Below the pieces are notes generated by a model. It saw only the letters and a list, made by a program, of their open reading frames with translations, ran no database searches and was not told where the DNA came from. A program made the position numbers and the translations under genes. Shown piece by piece: positions 51,050 to 59,503 of a stretch of 64,000 bases of DNA. Position 1 is the first letter of the stretch. Each line of letters begins with the position of its first letter. The stretch comes from Desulfoluna spongiiphila (GTDB lineage: Bacteria > Desulfobacterota > Desulfobacteria > Desulfobacterales > Desulfolunaceae): the NCBI RefSeq assembly GCF_900101345.1, contig NZ_FMUX01000004.1, forward strand, positions 233,239 through 297,238. Direction: 5' to 3'.

Positions 51050-51933
51050 CACGGCATATCCTCCGATGCACGCCCGCCAAATTCATAAAGCATCTCCAGC
51101 AACCCCTGCCCCAGGTCATGGTAATGACGTGGAGCGACCTTCACCGCCTTTTCCGGTTTGTATGCGTAAGGCGTCAGCCGGTAATGGCCGGAGGATTGCC
51201 GTGGGCGGTATTCAATGGTTAAATCATCGTTTAAGATCTCCCGGATGATGTGGGTCAGGTGCTCCAGACGAACCGATTCGGTACCGGTCATGATCACATG
51301 CCGGTTCCCGGGGCCCTCTTCTATAAACCCGACACAGGCCTCGGCCAGATCGAACACATGGATGTACTCCCGGACCTCGTCGGGGGTCCCGTAACAGGTG
51401 AGCTTCTTCTCACGGCAGGCCTGGCGCACCATGGTTCCGATGGAATTAAAGGCATTGGCCCGTGGCCCGTACGGGGTCCCGATGCGCAGGATGGTGTAGT
51501 CCACGCCAAAGGCCCTGGCATACTCCTCGATCAATTTCTCACAGGCCTGTTTGGACACCCTGTAGAAACTCCCCAGCCCGGAATAGACATACATGGAGCT
51601 GGCAAAGACAAGACGCCTGACCTTTGATGCGGCACAGGCCTCCAGGATCGAACAGGTCCCCATGACATTGGCCTGCATGGTCTCCCAGGGGTGGCTTGCC
51701 GATGTGGCGATGTCTGCAAGGCCGGCAAAATGAAACACCGCTGCGGCCCCTGCCACAACCTCCCGCACCGCCTCCCTGTCCAGAAGATTCCCCAGCACCA
51801 TGGCCTGGGTCTCCTTCAGGTAAGGGGACGCCTTCCGGTCAAAGATCACGACATCGTATCCCCTGGCGCTCAGTTCATCCGCCACATGACTTCCGATGAA
51901 CCCGGAACCGCCGAAAACAATCGCTTTATCCAT
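51049..51933 (-). CDS. NAD-dependent epimerase/dehydratase (extended SDR)
   Basis: The 294-residue enzyme has the Rossmann motif GGSGFIGSHVADELSARGYD and the catalytic region SSMYVYSGLGSFYRVSKQA, in which Tyr and Lys of YRVSK are the SDR pair. It closely resembles UDP-sugar 4-epimerases and GDP/UDP-sugar modifying enzymes, but is shorter at the C-terminus. Substrate is not readable; a nucleotide sugar is likely. ATG 51933 is used because AAGGAG lies ten bases upstream; the longer frame includes the ribosome site itself. It is translationally coupled to the following membrane-protein gene by a GTGA overlap. Confidence 0.85.
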   Translation of the reverse strand: MDKAIVFGGSGFIGSHVADELSARGYDVVIFDRKASPYLKETQAMVLGNLLDREAVREVVAGAAAVFHFAGLADIATSASHPWETMQANVMGTCSILEACAASKVRRLVFASSMYVYSGLGSFYRVSKQACEKLIEEYARAFGVDYTILRIGTPYGPRANAFNSIGTMVRQACREKKLTCYGTPDEVREYIHVFDLAEACVGFIEEGPGNRHVIMTGTESVRLEHLTHIIREILNDDLTIEYRPRQSSGHYRLTPYAYKPEKAVKVAPRHYHDLGQGLLEMLYEFGGRASEDMP

Positions 51934-51975
51934 GGTGGGAAGACTCCTTTGGGTCAAAGGTGACCTGATAAACCA

Positions 51976-52602
51976 TCAGGGGATGGAGACAACCGCGGAA
52001 ACGGGTGTATCCGGGGGAAAGGGAGAGGCCTGGCCCTGGGGCACAATGCCCAGGAAGCAGGTATCGGTTGCCGTGGCCGCATGGTAATCGGTCATGGCAT
52101 CTCCGATCATGAGGCAGGCGGAGGGTGCCAGGCGATAACGGGCCTGGAGGCCCCGGAGGAGGACGTGCTTCGGTAAGGGGGAGCCATGAACCTCCATGAA
52201 CCAGTGCACAAGGCCCCTTGCCTCCACAATGTCCCTTACCTCCTCACAGGGGGTGCCGGAGACCACAAAGGCCGGGACCCGCTTCCAGTGCAGTATGGCA
52301 AGGCTTTCAAGGGCACCCGGAATCAGTGGGGCGGTGAGGACCCCCTGCCGCACCATCTGTGAAAACTCCCTGCCCAACCGGGCAAGCTCGTCCTCCCCCA
52401 CGGCTTTGTGGAGCAGCTCCTCGTAGTAATACCTGAACTTGACAAATCGAGAGACACCGCCGTGGGCAAGGTGGTGCGCCACCACCTGCGCCTCGATCTC
52501 CGGGCCGAACCCGCGGAACATCCTGGCAAAGGCCTCGGTCTTCACCGGCACCGAGTCCACAATCACGCCGTCAAAATCAAAGAACACCCCCTGCCATGCC
52601 AT
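51976..52602 (-). CDS. HAD-superfamily phosphatase (phosphoglycolate-phosphatase-like)
   Basis: The 208-residue protein has the HAD motifs in order: I FFDFDGVIVDS with the nucleophilic Asp, II VVSGTP, III with KHVLL, and IV IGDAMTDYHAA. A helical cap follows motif I (about residues 18-85; HGGVSRFVKFRYYYEELLHK). The fold fits beta-phosphoglucomutase- or phosphoglycolate-phosphatase-type enzymes, which hydrolyse small phosphate esters. AAGGAG lies six bases before the ATG. The gene lies 42 bases upstream of the epimerase start, and the two could serve one sugar-related step. An inverted-repeat element separates it from the dehydrogenase gene. Confidence 0.85.
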   Translation of the reverse strand: MAWQGVFFDFDGVIVDSVPVKTEAFARMFRGFGPEIEAQVVAHHLAHGGVSRFVKFRYYYEELLHKAVGEDELARLGREFSQMVRQGVLTAPLIPGALESLAILHWKRVPAFVVSGTPCEEVRDIVEARGLVHWFMEVHGSPLPKHVLLRGLQARYRLAPSACLMIGDAMTDYHAATATDTCFLGIVPQGQASPFPPDTPVSAVVSIP

Positions 52603-52613
52603 GCATTCTCCTT

Positions 52614-52664
52614 TAGCCCGGATATTTCATGAAAAAACGATCACTTCGTGAAATATCCGGGTCA
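52614..52664. repeat. minimal MITE-like palindrome (CCCGGATATTTCATGA family, copy 3)
   Basis: TAGCCCGGATATTTCATGAA and TTCGTGAAATATCCGGGTCA are near-perfect inverted repeats around an 11-base centre, so the 51 bases consist almost only of the two termini. The right edge supplies the stop codon of the dehydrogenase gene. Confidence 0.7.
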
Positions 52665-53588
52665 GGTGCGGCCCAGCAGATCAAGAAGCCCATCCACGGC
52701 CTCTTTCTCCATCATCACCCGGCCCTCCTTGGCGTAGGAGCCGATATGGGCGGTAAGCAGCACCGTCTCCAGCCCGATCAGCACCCCCTTGTAGGGCTCC
52801 TCTTCAAAGGTATCCAGGGCGGCGCCGCCCAGGGTCCCGGATTCCAGGGCATGATGCAGGGCCGCCTCGTCCACCAGGCCGCCCCGGGAGGCGTTGATGA
52901 GAAACGCCCCCTTTTTCATGGCGCTCAGCCCCTCGCCGTTGATGAGGTGACGGGTCTCCGGGGTGTACGGCACATGGATCGTCACGATATCCGATGCCGC
53001 GAGCAATTCGTCCATGGGCACCTGCCGACACGGATGCGGCAGAGACGACAGGCAGCGCGGGTCGCTGACCATCACCCGGCACCGAAACGGCCCCAGCAGA
53101 GCCTGAACGCAGGCCCCCACCCGGCCGTACCCGATGATGCCCACGGTTTTGCCGGAAAGGAGCCCGCCCATGTGGCGATCCCATCCCCCGCAACGAATGC
53201 GGGAGTCCACGCGGTGAATGCCCCGTAAAAGGGAGAGCATCATCCCCAGGGTGAGTTCAGCCACCGGAACCACCGGGGCGTCCGGTGTGGTAAGAACCGA
53301 AATCCCCAGCCGGGCGGCGGTATCCAGGGCCACGGAGTCCAGGCCGATGCCGCACCGGGAGATCACCTTGAGGCCTCCGGCGCCTTCCAGCACTTTCCCG
53401 GTAAGGGGTTCCACCCCGGCGACGATCCCCACCGGGGCGTGCTCGCGGATAAGAACGGACACCTCCCTTTCCGTGAGCCGTCGCCCGAAGGGGTTGCGCA
53501 CCACCTCAAAGCCTGAACGTGTCAACCGGTCCAGGGGGGTGGTGTCATGGGTGCCAAAGGAGGAGGTGGTGATCAGGATGGTGGGCAT
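52662..53588 (-). CDS. D-isomer-specific 2-hydroxyacid dehydrogenase
   Basis: The 308-residue enzyme reduces a 2-oxo acid or oxidises a D-2-hydroxyacid with NAD(P). It has the N-terminal RCGIGLDSVALDTAA region, the cofactor motif GIIGYGRVGACVQALLGPF, INASRGGLVDEAALHHAL and the catalytic His in LLTAHIGSYA. The overall pattern is closest to 3-phosphoglycerate-dehydrogenase-like proteins without the C-terminal ACT domain. ATG 53588 follows AGAAGG by four bases; the upstream ATG is not needed. It begins ten bases after the ABC_sub_bind gene and ends at the inverted-repeat element, which probably marks its original 3' end. Confidence 0.88.
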   Translation of the reverse strand: MPTILITTSSFGTHDTTPLDRLTRSGFEVVRNPFGRRLTEREVSVLIREHAPVGIVAGVEPLTGKVLEGAGGLKVISRCGIGLDSVALDTAARLGISVLTTPDAPVVPVAELTLGMMLSLLRGIHRVDSRIRCGGWDRHMGGLLSGKTVGIIGYGRVGACVQALLGPFRCRVMVSDPRCLSSLPHPCRQVPMDELLAASDIVTIHVPYTPETRHLINGEGLSAMKKGAFLINASRGGLVDEAALHHALESGTLGGAALDTFEEEPYKGVLIGLETVLLTAHIGSYAKEGRVMMEKEAVDGLLDLLGRT

Positions 53589-53598
53589 GGTGCCTTCT

Positions 53599-54654
53599 CT
53601 ATTCATAGAAATTGTCCGTGGCCCGGGCAAAAGACTCGTAAATGGTGGGAATGGGAAGATTCCGTTCGTCCATGGCCGATTTTTTCACGGAGATCAGAAA
53701 CTGCCGGGTTCGCCTGACCTCCATGTCCCCTGCCCTTTCTCCCCTTGCAACGGCAAGGGCCATGGCCCCTGCCACCTCTCCCTGCTCGTACCCCGAGGTA
53801 AACACCGAGATCATCCCGCCGTCGGCCACATTAACAAGGGACATCCCCAGAATGGGGATCTCCGAGTTCGTCTCCGTCCACCCCATGATCTCCGAAGGGG
53901 AGACGGGTTCCTTTTCCCCCGAGGGCAGGAGAAACTCCCGGTAATCGCTGACAAGGATCATGTCCGCGTAGCCGTTGGCATCCCTCACCGCGCGCTTCCA
54001 CCCGGCAAAATTCTTCACCCGCACAGGAGGGCACCAGGTCAGAGGCGCCCATTGAAAAGCGCCAAGTTCGGAGAGTTCGGCGGTCACCGAATCCGAGGCA
54101 TCGCAGACAAACACCACCTTCGGGTGGTCCCCACCGGCCGTCTTCTCCCGGTACCCCTTGGCCCGGGCAACCATCAGCAAGGTCTCCCGGATGGCCGAAA
54201 GGGGCTTTCGCTCCAGGATCCCGGTGACGTTGTCCGCCGTGTCATACCCATAGACCCGGGTCTCTCCGTTCACCCCGCAAAAGACAATCTGCACATCCCG
54301 ATCGTTTAGATAGCGACGCCCCACAAGCTGCTGGCCCAGGTCATCTGAAATAACCAGCACATCCGGCTTCCACTTCCGGATGGTGCGGTTTGCCGTGGAG
54401 GCGGCGGTTCGCTTGAAATCCTCATCCGTGTGGTTTTTCAGGTCCATGTAGTGGTGCCGCAGGGCGATGTCGTGGTGCCCGTCAAACACGCGCCGGATCC
54501 CTTCATTGATCTGGACCACCCAGGGGTAATCCGTGTGGTAGCTGTGGAGGATGAGAATCCTCGGTTTCTGGGCTTTCTGAGAAACAATCAGGATGGTCAC
54601 CAGCACCACCACCCCGGCCTTCAGCCATACGGAGACGTTCTTTTTGATATTCAT
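53599..54654 (-). CDS. ABC_sub_bind-like periplasmic protein with N-terminal anchor
   Basis: The 351-residue protein starts with a basic stretch and one hydrophobic helix (LKAGVVVLVTILIV, about residues 11-25) and no lipobox, so it is likely anchored in the inner membrane facing the periplasm. The remaining domain resembles ABC_sub_bind (PF04392) proteins: ILHSYHTDYPWVVQINEGI, KPDVLVISDDLGQQLV, IVFCGVNGE, and ILGMSLVNVADGGMISVFTSG. No permease or ATPase gene is near, so its ligand would have to be passed to another protein. It overlaps the DASS transporter gene by four bases (ATGA), which suggests coupled synthesis and a role in sensing or delivering that substrate (inference). Confidence 0.8.
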   Translation of the reverse strand: MNIKKNVSVWLKAGVVVLVTILIVSQKAQKPRILILHSYHTDYPWVVQINEGIRRVFDGHHDIALRHHYMDLKNHTDEDFKRTAASTANRTIRKWKPDVLVISDDLGQQLVGRRYLNDRDVQIVFCGVNGETRVYGYDTADNVTGILERKPLSAIRETLLMVARAKGYREKTAGGDHPKVVFVCDASDSVTAELSELGAFQWAPLTWCPPVRVKNFAGWKRAVRDANGYADMILVSDYREFLLPSGEKEPVSPSEIMGWTETNSEIPILGMSLVNVADGGMISVFTSGYEQGEVAGAMALAVARGERAGDMEVRRTRQFLISVKKSAMDERNLPIPTIYESFARATDNFYE

Positions 54655-56561
54655 ATGATATCCAGGTACCTCCAGAAAGGCAGCGACGCATAGATGGCAA
54701 GCACGCGCCCCATGATCATGAGGATGTTAAACAGAAAAATCCGCCCCTCGTCGTAGAGCCCGTCAAACCCCTTGAGCCCGAGAATATCCTTGAGCTGGAT
54801 AAAGTACCCGCACTGATAGGAAAAGAGGTAGGCCTCGGCCATGGTCAGAATAATGAACCCCACGATCCAGGGAGAGACCCCCGAGACATCAGCCAGGGGA
54901 AACAGAGCCGTGACAAACAGGATCACCGTGATGGGCTCGGGCAGAAACAGGCGCACCAGCACGATGATCAGGCACAACAGCCCGATGAACATGGGCAGGC
55001 TGGTTCGCATGTACTCGCCGAGCCAGTCCAGGTGCTTGGCCACCAGCGTGTCCAGCCCGGTGAGGGACATCACCGGAAGCCAGGCGATGATGGCCCCCAC
55101 AAAGAGCAGGGTGGACCAGTCGATGTGGGACCGGATCTCACGTTTCCCCACCCCCCCGAACAGAATCAGCACGGTGAGGATGGACAGAGCCACCCAGGGG
55201 ATATCCACCTTATGAACCGACGAAAAGAGAATCCCCAGGATGAGCACCCCCACGGAGATGGCGGCGGTCCACTCCATGGACGACAGGGGCCCCAAAACCT
55301 TCAACTGTTCGGAGACAATGGCCCTGGGGATCCTGAACTGCCGGGAATCCCTGAACACCACCCAGGAGGTACCGAAAAACAGAATCAGCATGAGAAGCCC
55401 GGTAAACGATGCGGCAACCAGCCAGTTCATCCACTGAAAGGCAAACTGGGTCTGGTAGTCAAACAGGCCGAGAACAATGAGGTTGGCGGGCTTGCCCGTA
55501 AGAAACACCGAGGCCATGAGCCCTATTCCCCCCAGTGTGCTGTTCACGAAATGCGCCCCGAGGACATCCTTTTCCTGCGGGTCCGACGCCCCCATAAGGT
55601 CCACCAGAAAAGGAGACAAAATGGCCATACGGGCCCCTTGGGAAGGCACAACGGGCGTTAAGAACAGCCCGCTTGAGAAAAGGCAGATGCTGTACCAGAA
55701 CGACGAGGACGGCACCAGGCTGAGCACCATAAGGGAGAGGCGAAACGTCAGGCCCGACACCACCATCACCGCCCCCACCCCGAAGACGCTCAAGAGCATG
55801 AAAAAACTCCCCGATGCAAACCCGGAGACCGCCACATCCGGCGGCACGATATCAAGGAGAATCACCATGATCACCACAAACAGCGGCGGGGCGAAGGCAG
55901 GCACGAGTTGAAACACCCACAGGACGACGGCCGAGGCGATAATGGCCAGATAAAAAACGGTGTTCTTTTCCAGGCCGAGGCGAGACGCCCCGAGCCAGCA
56001 CCCCAGGGCCACCAGCAGGGTGGCGCACCACCCCACCATCTCCCTCACCGGAAATGGCGCCGCATCCTCTGTTGCACCTGATACGCTGCCCGGAGCCGGC
56101 GGCTCGGATGCCACGCAGGACTCCCGCCTTGCATAGGAGGCAAAAAACAGGTTCTTGATCTCCGGGTGTGCATCGGCCAGCTGCCGGATATCCTGGGTGG
56201 GGATCTCAATGACGGACGAGGGCTCCAGGGCAACGGCCGTGACCTTGTACCCCCGGGCCCCCAGCACCGCCTCCTGGCCAAGATAGCCCCCCGATGCCAA
56301 GGGGTCCCGGCGCCACAGGCAGACCTCGCCGACCTCTTCCCCGGACAGGGAAAAGGCGCCGTCCCGCACGAGAAACACCGTGTCTGCGGGCTCCCCTTCC
56401 TTGAAGAGCGCCTCTCCTTTTTCAATGCGGCGCTCCCCCACGTGCATCAGCATGTGGGCCAGATCGCTTGCCGGGGCACGGCTCAAAATCGCATCGCACA
56501 AGAGAGTATCCGAAAGAGACGGGTACCCTCCGCGTTCACCTGAGTGGGTCGGTTCCTGCAT
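54651..56561 (-). CDS. DASS/SLC13-type transporter with N-terminal cyclic-nucleotide-binding domain
   Basis: The 636-residue protein is a fusion. Residues of about 25-150 form a cNMP-binding domain (RRIEKGEALFKEGEPADTVF; GYLGQEAVLGARGYKVTAVA, the phosphate-binding loop, with Arg retained). Residues of about 185-630 form about 12 membrane helices with DASS/SLC13 features, including SGLFLTPVVPSQGARMAILSP and FVNSTLGGIGLMASVFLTGKPANLIVLGL. DASS proteins import sulfate, di- or tricarboxylates with Na+ (family knowledge). Regulation by a cyclic nucleotide bound on the cytoplasmic side is the simplest reading. AGGAGG precedes ATG by six bases. It lies between the fusion channel gene and the ABC_sub_bind gene. 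Confidence 0.85.
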   Translation of the reverse strand: MQEPTHSGERGGYPSLSDTLLCDAILSRAPASDLAHMLMHVGERRIEKGEALFKEGEPADTVFLVRDGAFSLSGEEVGEVCLWRRDPLASGGYLGQEAVLGARGYKVTAVALEPSSVIEIPTQDIRQLADAHPEIKNLFFASYARRESCVASEPPAPGSVSGATEDAAPFPVREMVGWCATLLVALGCWLGASRLGLEKNTVFYLAIIASAVVLWVFQLVPAFAPPLFVVIMVILLDIVPPDVAVSGFASGSFFMLLSVFGVGAVMVVSGLTFRLSLMVLSLVPSSSFWYSICLFSSGLFLTPVVPSQGARMAILSPFLVDLMGASDPQEKDVLGAHFVNSTLGGIGLMASVFLTGKPANLIVLGLFDYQTQFAFQWMNWLVAASFTGLLMLILFFGTSWVVFRDSRQFRIPRAIVSEQLKVLGPLSSMEWTAAISVGVLILGILFSSVHKVDIPWVALSILTVLILFGGVGKREIRSHIDWSTLLFVGAIIAWLPVMSLTGLDTLVAKHLDWLGEYMRTSLPMFIGLLCLIIVLVRLFLPEPITVILFVTALFPLADVSGVSPWIVGFIILTMAEAYLFSYQCGYFIQLKDILGLKGFDGLYDEGRIFLFNILMIMGRVLAIYASLPFWRYLDII

Positions 56562-56645
56562 GGCGGGCCTCCTTTTTTTAGAGGGGAATCAAAACCATGG
56601 GACATACCGTGGCGCGTCGAGTGCATTCCATACAAAGTGGGTGGC

Positions 56646-59486
56646 TCATGGAGCGGGGTCCTTTGTCATCCAGGGGGCATACTTCAGCCCCATCGGTTCA
56701 ATCCCCTCCCGTGTAAGAGCCGCCCAGATCTTTTTGGTTGCCGCATGCTGAAAGCTCTGAATCTCTCCGTAGTCCCGGACAAAAATTGACCCGGTGTAGA
56801 TACACCCCCAGTCATGGAACTGAAAAAGAACCTCGACCCTCCGGACCCCGGGCACCGAGAGCATGGCCTCCCGCATAATCTCTTCCACCTGCTCCGGGGG
56901 ATGCACGGCGTCCAGGTGGACGTCAATGTCGATCTTGAAGGCTTCGTCGGGCCGGTTGTAATTGACGATGACGGCCTCGGAGGCCATGCTGTTGGGAATA
57001 TTTACCATGTTGTTGTCCGAGGTCCAGATCCGGGTGGTGCGCCATGTAATGTCCGTGACTTTGCCCTGGCTAAGGTCATTGATCTTGATCCAGTCCCCGA
57101 TCTGAAAGGGCCGCTCCAGGTTGATGGCGATGCCGGAAAAAATGTTTGCGATGTTCACCTGGATGGCCAGACCGATGATCATGGTGATGACCCCCGAGGT
57201 GGCCAGAAGGCTGGTGATCTTCCGGTCAAAGACAAAGGCGAGGATCCCGAAACACACCAGCATCCAGATAAAAATTTTAACGAAACGTCGCACGAGGTTC
57301 GGGATGCTGCGGTTGGTCTTCTGCTCCAGGGGGGTCCAGATGTAGCGCTCGATGCACCGGATCAGAAAAAAGGCCGGAACGCCCCACCAGAGGATGTCGA
57401 AGATGCGGATAATGGGCTGAAGGTGATGGGTCTGGTGGCGCTCCAGAAACCACTGCAATAAAATTATCTCGGAAGAGACCAGCAGGATCGCCACGGTGGC
57501 GGCCTTCACCAGGAGAAAGGACTCCCGCTTGATCCCGGGAACAAACCCGCACAGCAACACGGCAAGGGAAGCACCGAACAGGTAATTCACGGACATGGGC
57601 GGAAGGTTGCGGCGCAGGCGGAGCTCTTGTTTTTTGATGCGGACCCCGATCTTGAACTTTGAGTAGTCCACGACCCCTGATTGGCTCTCCAGGTGATCGG
57701 GATGCCCCAACGACTCTTTTTCCGACACCCCTTGAAAAAAATAGATCCCGCTCACGGTCCAGTCCTCTGCGGGGTTGAGGACCCGGGTTGTCGCAATTTT
57801 TTCTTGAAGCGTCTCAGGCGGTTCCATGCCCAAAAGGTCCGTGACATAGATCAGGTTGCACCGGGGCAACTCCCGGTGGCGAAACGAGATATTAAGCACA
57901 TGCTCTCCGTACATGCGGCGATCCGAGTAGGAATCCATCATGAAACGCCCCTGGACCTTGTACATGCGATACGTCATCTGCCCTGTCTGCTTTTCCGCAA
58001 GCTGCGCCCCCATCTCAACGGGTTCCGTGGCATTTAAAAACTCAATATCCTGGGGCTCGATGCTGCCGTGATAGCGAAACCAGACGTGAAAGTCCGCCAG
58101 GTATGTCTGGGACCTGATGTCGATTTCACTGATTTTGTCCATCTGGATCCCGGTATACACCACGTTGGTTTTGTAAAAATACCGCCCCCCCACCCGGATT
58201 ACCCGCTCATCGGCAAGGGCCGTACGGACATTGGGAATCTCACTTAACGACGGCACCTCCTGCAGCTGGATGGGCGCCGAGACCAACCGCCTGTTCTTGA
58301 ACATGCCCATGGTGATGGGCTTGGACGGATCGCCGTCTGCGTTGAAGTAGGTCCGCCCCGTCACCCCGGAGATCGCCTTGAAGGAAGAGTCCCGGGATGC
58401 CAGCCACTGACGGATACGATGCCGGTCCGTGGCCAGTTCTTCCAAGTCCCCGGAGATCCCCGCATCTTCAAGGGCCCTGTGAACCACCTTTGCCGCATCA
58501 TAGGAAAACGCCGCCCGCCGGTTGGGTTCCTCCCCGTAGGCCCTGCGGTAGGCCTCCATAAAGGCCTGGTCTTTTTCATCCGCCGTGTCAAAGATGACCC
58601 CGCTTGCCGCGTACATGCCGTCGGTGTAATACCCGGGGTGCTCCATCTCCTTGGGATACCGACTGAACTGCCGGAGAAATTCCGGGGAGGAGAGACCGGC
58701 GGCAAAGACAATACGGTTTTCAATGCCCCGGTCCCTGAGCAGGGTAATCAGCTTGAACCCCTCCGGGGGGTGCAGGGCAATAAACACAGCCCCGGCCTTT
58801 TCCCCGGCCCGGTCAAGCTCATCGACAATCTCTTCCAGGCGCTGGTCCAGGCCCTTGTCCTTGACGTCATATCGCCACACGTGGGGCACCCTCACGCCCA
58901 GATTTTTCGCCGCCCCCACAAACACCTCGGCAAGGTTGGCCCCATAGGCCAGGTCCTCATGGATGACACTGACGTGCCCCTGGCGAAACACCTTGCGCAT
59001 GTAGTTGGCCAGAAACCGCCCCTGAAACTCATTGTTAAAGGTCATGCGAAAATACCAGGGGTTCCCTCGGGTCACCCGCACATCCGTGGAGGTGGGCGAT
59101 AGCGCCGGAATCCGATGCTGCAAGTAGACTTCCCCGCCCATCATGGAACAGGTGCTGCTCTCATGCCCGATAACGGCCAACGCCCGATCCGCCCCGGCAA
59201 TGTCACGGGCCATTTTGGCCGCCGTATCCGCGTCGTCCCCGTCGTCATACACATCCAGCACGATCTTTTTCCCATCCACCCCGCCTCCCCTGTTCACCGC
59301 GTCCACATAGAGGCGCACCCCCTGGATCACCGCCTTGCCGTTGGACGCATTCCTGCCGGACAAAGGACAGACCACGGCAATGTGAAGATCGCCCCTGCCC
59401 CCTGCAAACAGAAGGCAGGGGGCAAAAGCGGCCACGAACAGGGTCGAAAGGATCATGCAGCGGATTGTTTTGATGGGGGGCCTCAT
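56646..59486 (-). CDS. periplasmic-binding-protein / pLGIC-like ectodomain / MscS channel fusion
   Basis: The roughly 946-residue protein has a signal peptide (about 1-29), a leucine-binding-type periplasmic domain (about 33-415; IAVVCPLSGRNASNGKAVIQ), and a beta-rich module (about 425-625) whose VVYTGIQMDKISEIDIRSQT and YLADFHVWFRYHG strands resemble pentameric ligand-gated channel ectodomains. Then come four or five membrane helices and an MscS pore/beta domain: LLATSGVITMIIGLAIQVNI, NIFSGIAINLERPFQIGDWI, NMVNIPNSMASEAVIVNYNR. ATG 59486 gives a normal signal peptide; a TTG at 59507 overlaps the previous gene's stop. No Shine-Dalgarno is evident. The architecture suggests a channel gated by an amino acid or similar ligand. 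Confidence 0.85.
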   Translation of the reverse strand: MRPPIKTIRCMILSTLFVAAFAPCLLFAGGRGDLHIAVVCPLSGRNASNGKAVIQGVRLYVDAVNRGGGVDGKKIVLDVYDDGDDADTAAKMARDIAGADRALAVIGHESSTCSMMGGEVYLQHRIPALSPTSTDVRVTRGNPWYFRMTFNNEFQGRFLANYMRKVFRQGHVSVIHEDLAYGANLAEVFVGAAKNLGVRVPHVWRYDVKDKGLDQRLEEIVDELDRAGEKAGAVFIALHPPEGFKLITLLRDRGIENRIVFAAGLSSPEFLRQFSRYPKEMEHPGYYTDGMYAASGVIFDTADEKDQAFMEAYRRAYGEEPNRRAAFSYDAAKVVHRALEDAGISGDLEELATDRHRIRQWLASRDSSFKAISGVTGRTYFNADGDPSKPITMGMFKNRRLVSAPIQLQEVPSLSEIPNVRTALADERVIRVGGRYFYKTNVVYTGIQMDKISEIDIRSQTYLADFHVWFRYHGSIEPQDIEFLNATEPVEMGAQLAEKQTGQMTYRMYKVQGRFMMDSYSDRRMYGEHVLNISFRHRELPRCNLIYVTDLLGMEPPETLQEKIATTRVLNPAEDWTVSGIYFFQGVSEKESLGHPDHLESQSGVVDYSKFKIGVRIKKQELRLRRNLPPMSVNYLFGASLAVLLCGFVPGIKRESFLLVKAATVAILLVSSEIILLQWFLERHQTHHLQPIIRIFDILWWGVPAFFLIRCIERYIWTPLEQKTNRSIPNLVRRFVKIFIWMLVCFGILAFVFDRKITSLLATSGVITMIIGLAIQVNIANIFSGIAINLERPFQIGDWIKINDLSQGKVTDITWRTTRIWTSDNNMVNIPNSMASEAVIVNYNRPDEAFKIDIDVHLDAVHPPEQVEEIMREAMLSVPGVRRVEVLFQFHDWGCIYTGSIFVRDYGEIQSFQHAATKKIWAALTREGIEPMGLKYAPWMTKDPAP

Positions 59487-59503
59487 GGGGTGGGGGTTAG
59501 CAA

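Noticed and set aside
53599..54654. Part of a complete ABC importer
   Set aside because: No permease or ATPase gene lies nearby; the neighbours are a DASS transporter and a dehydrogenase.
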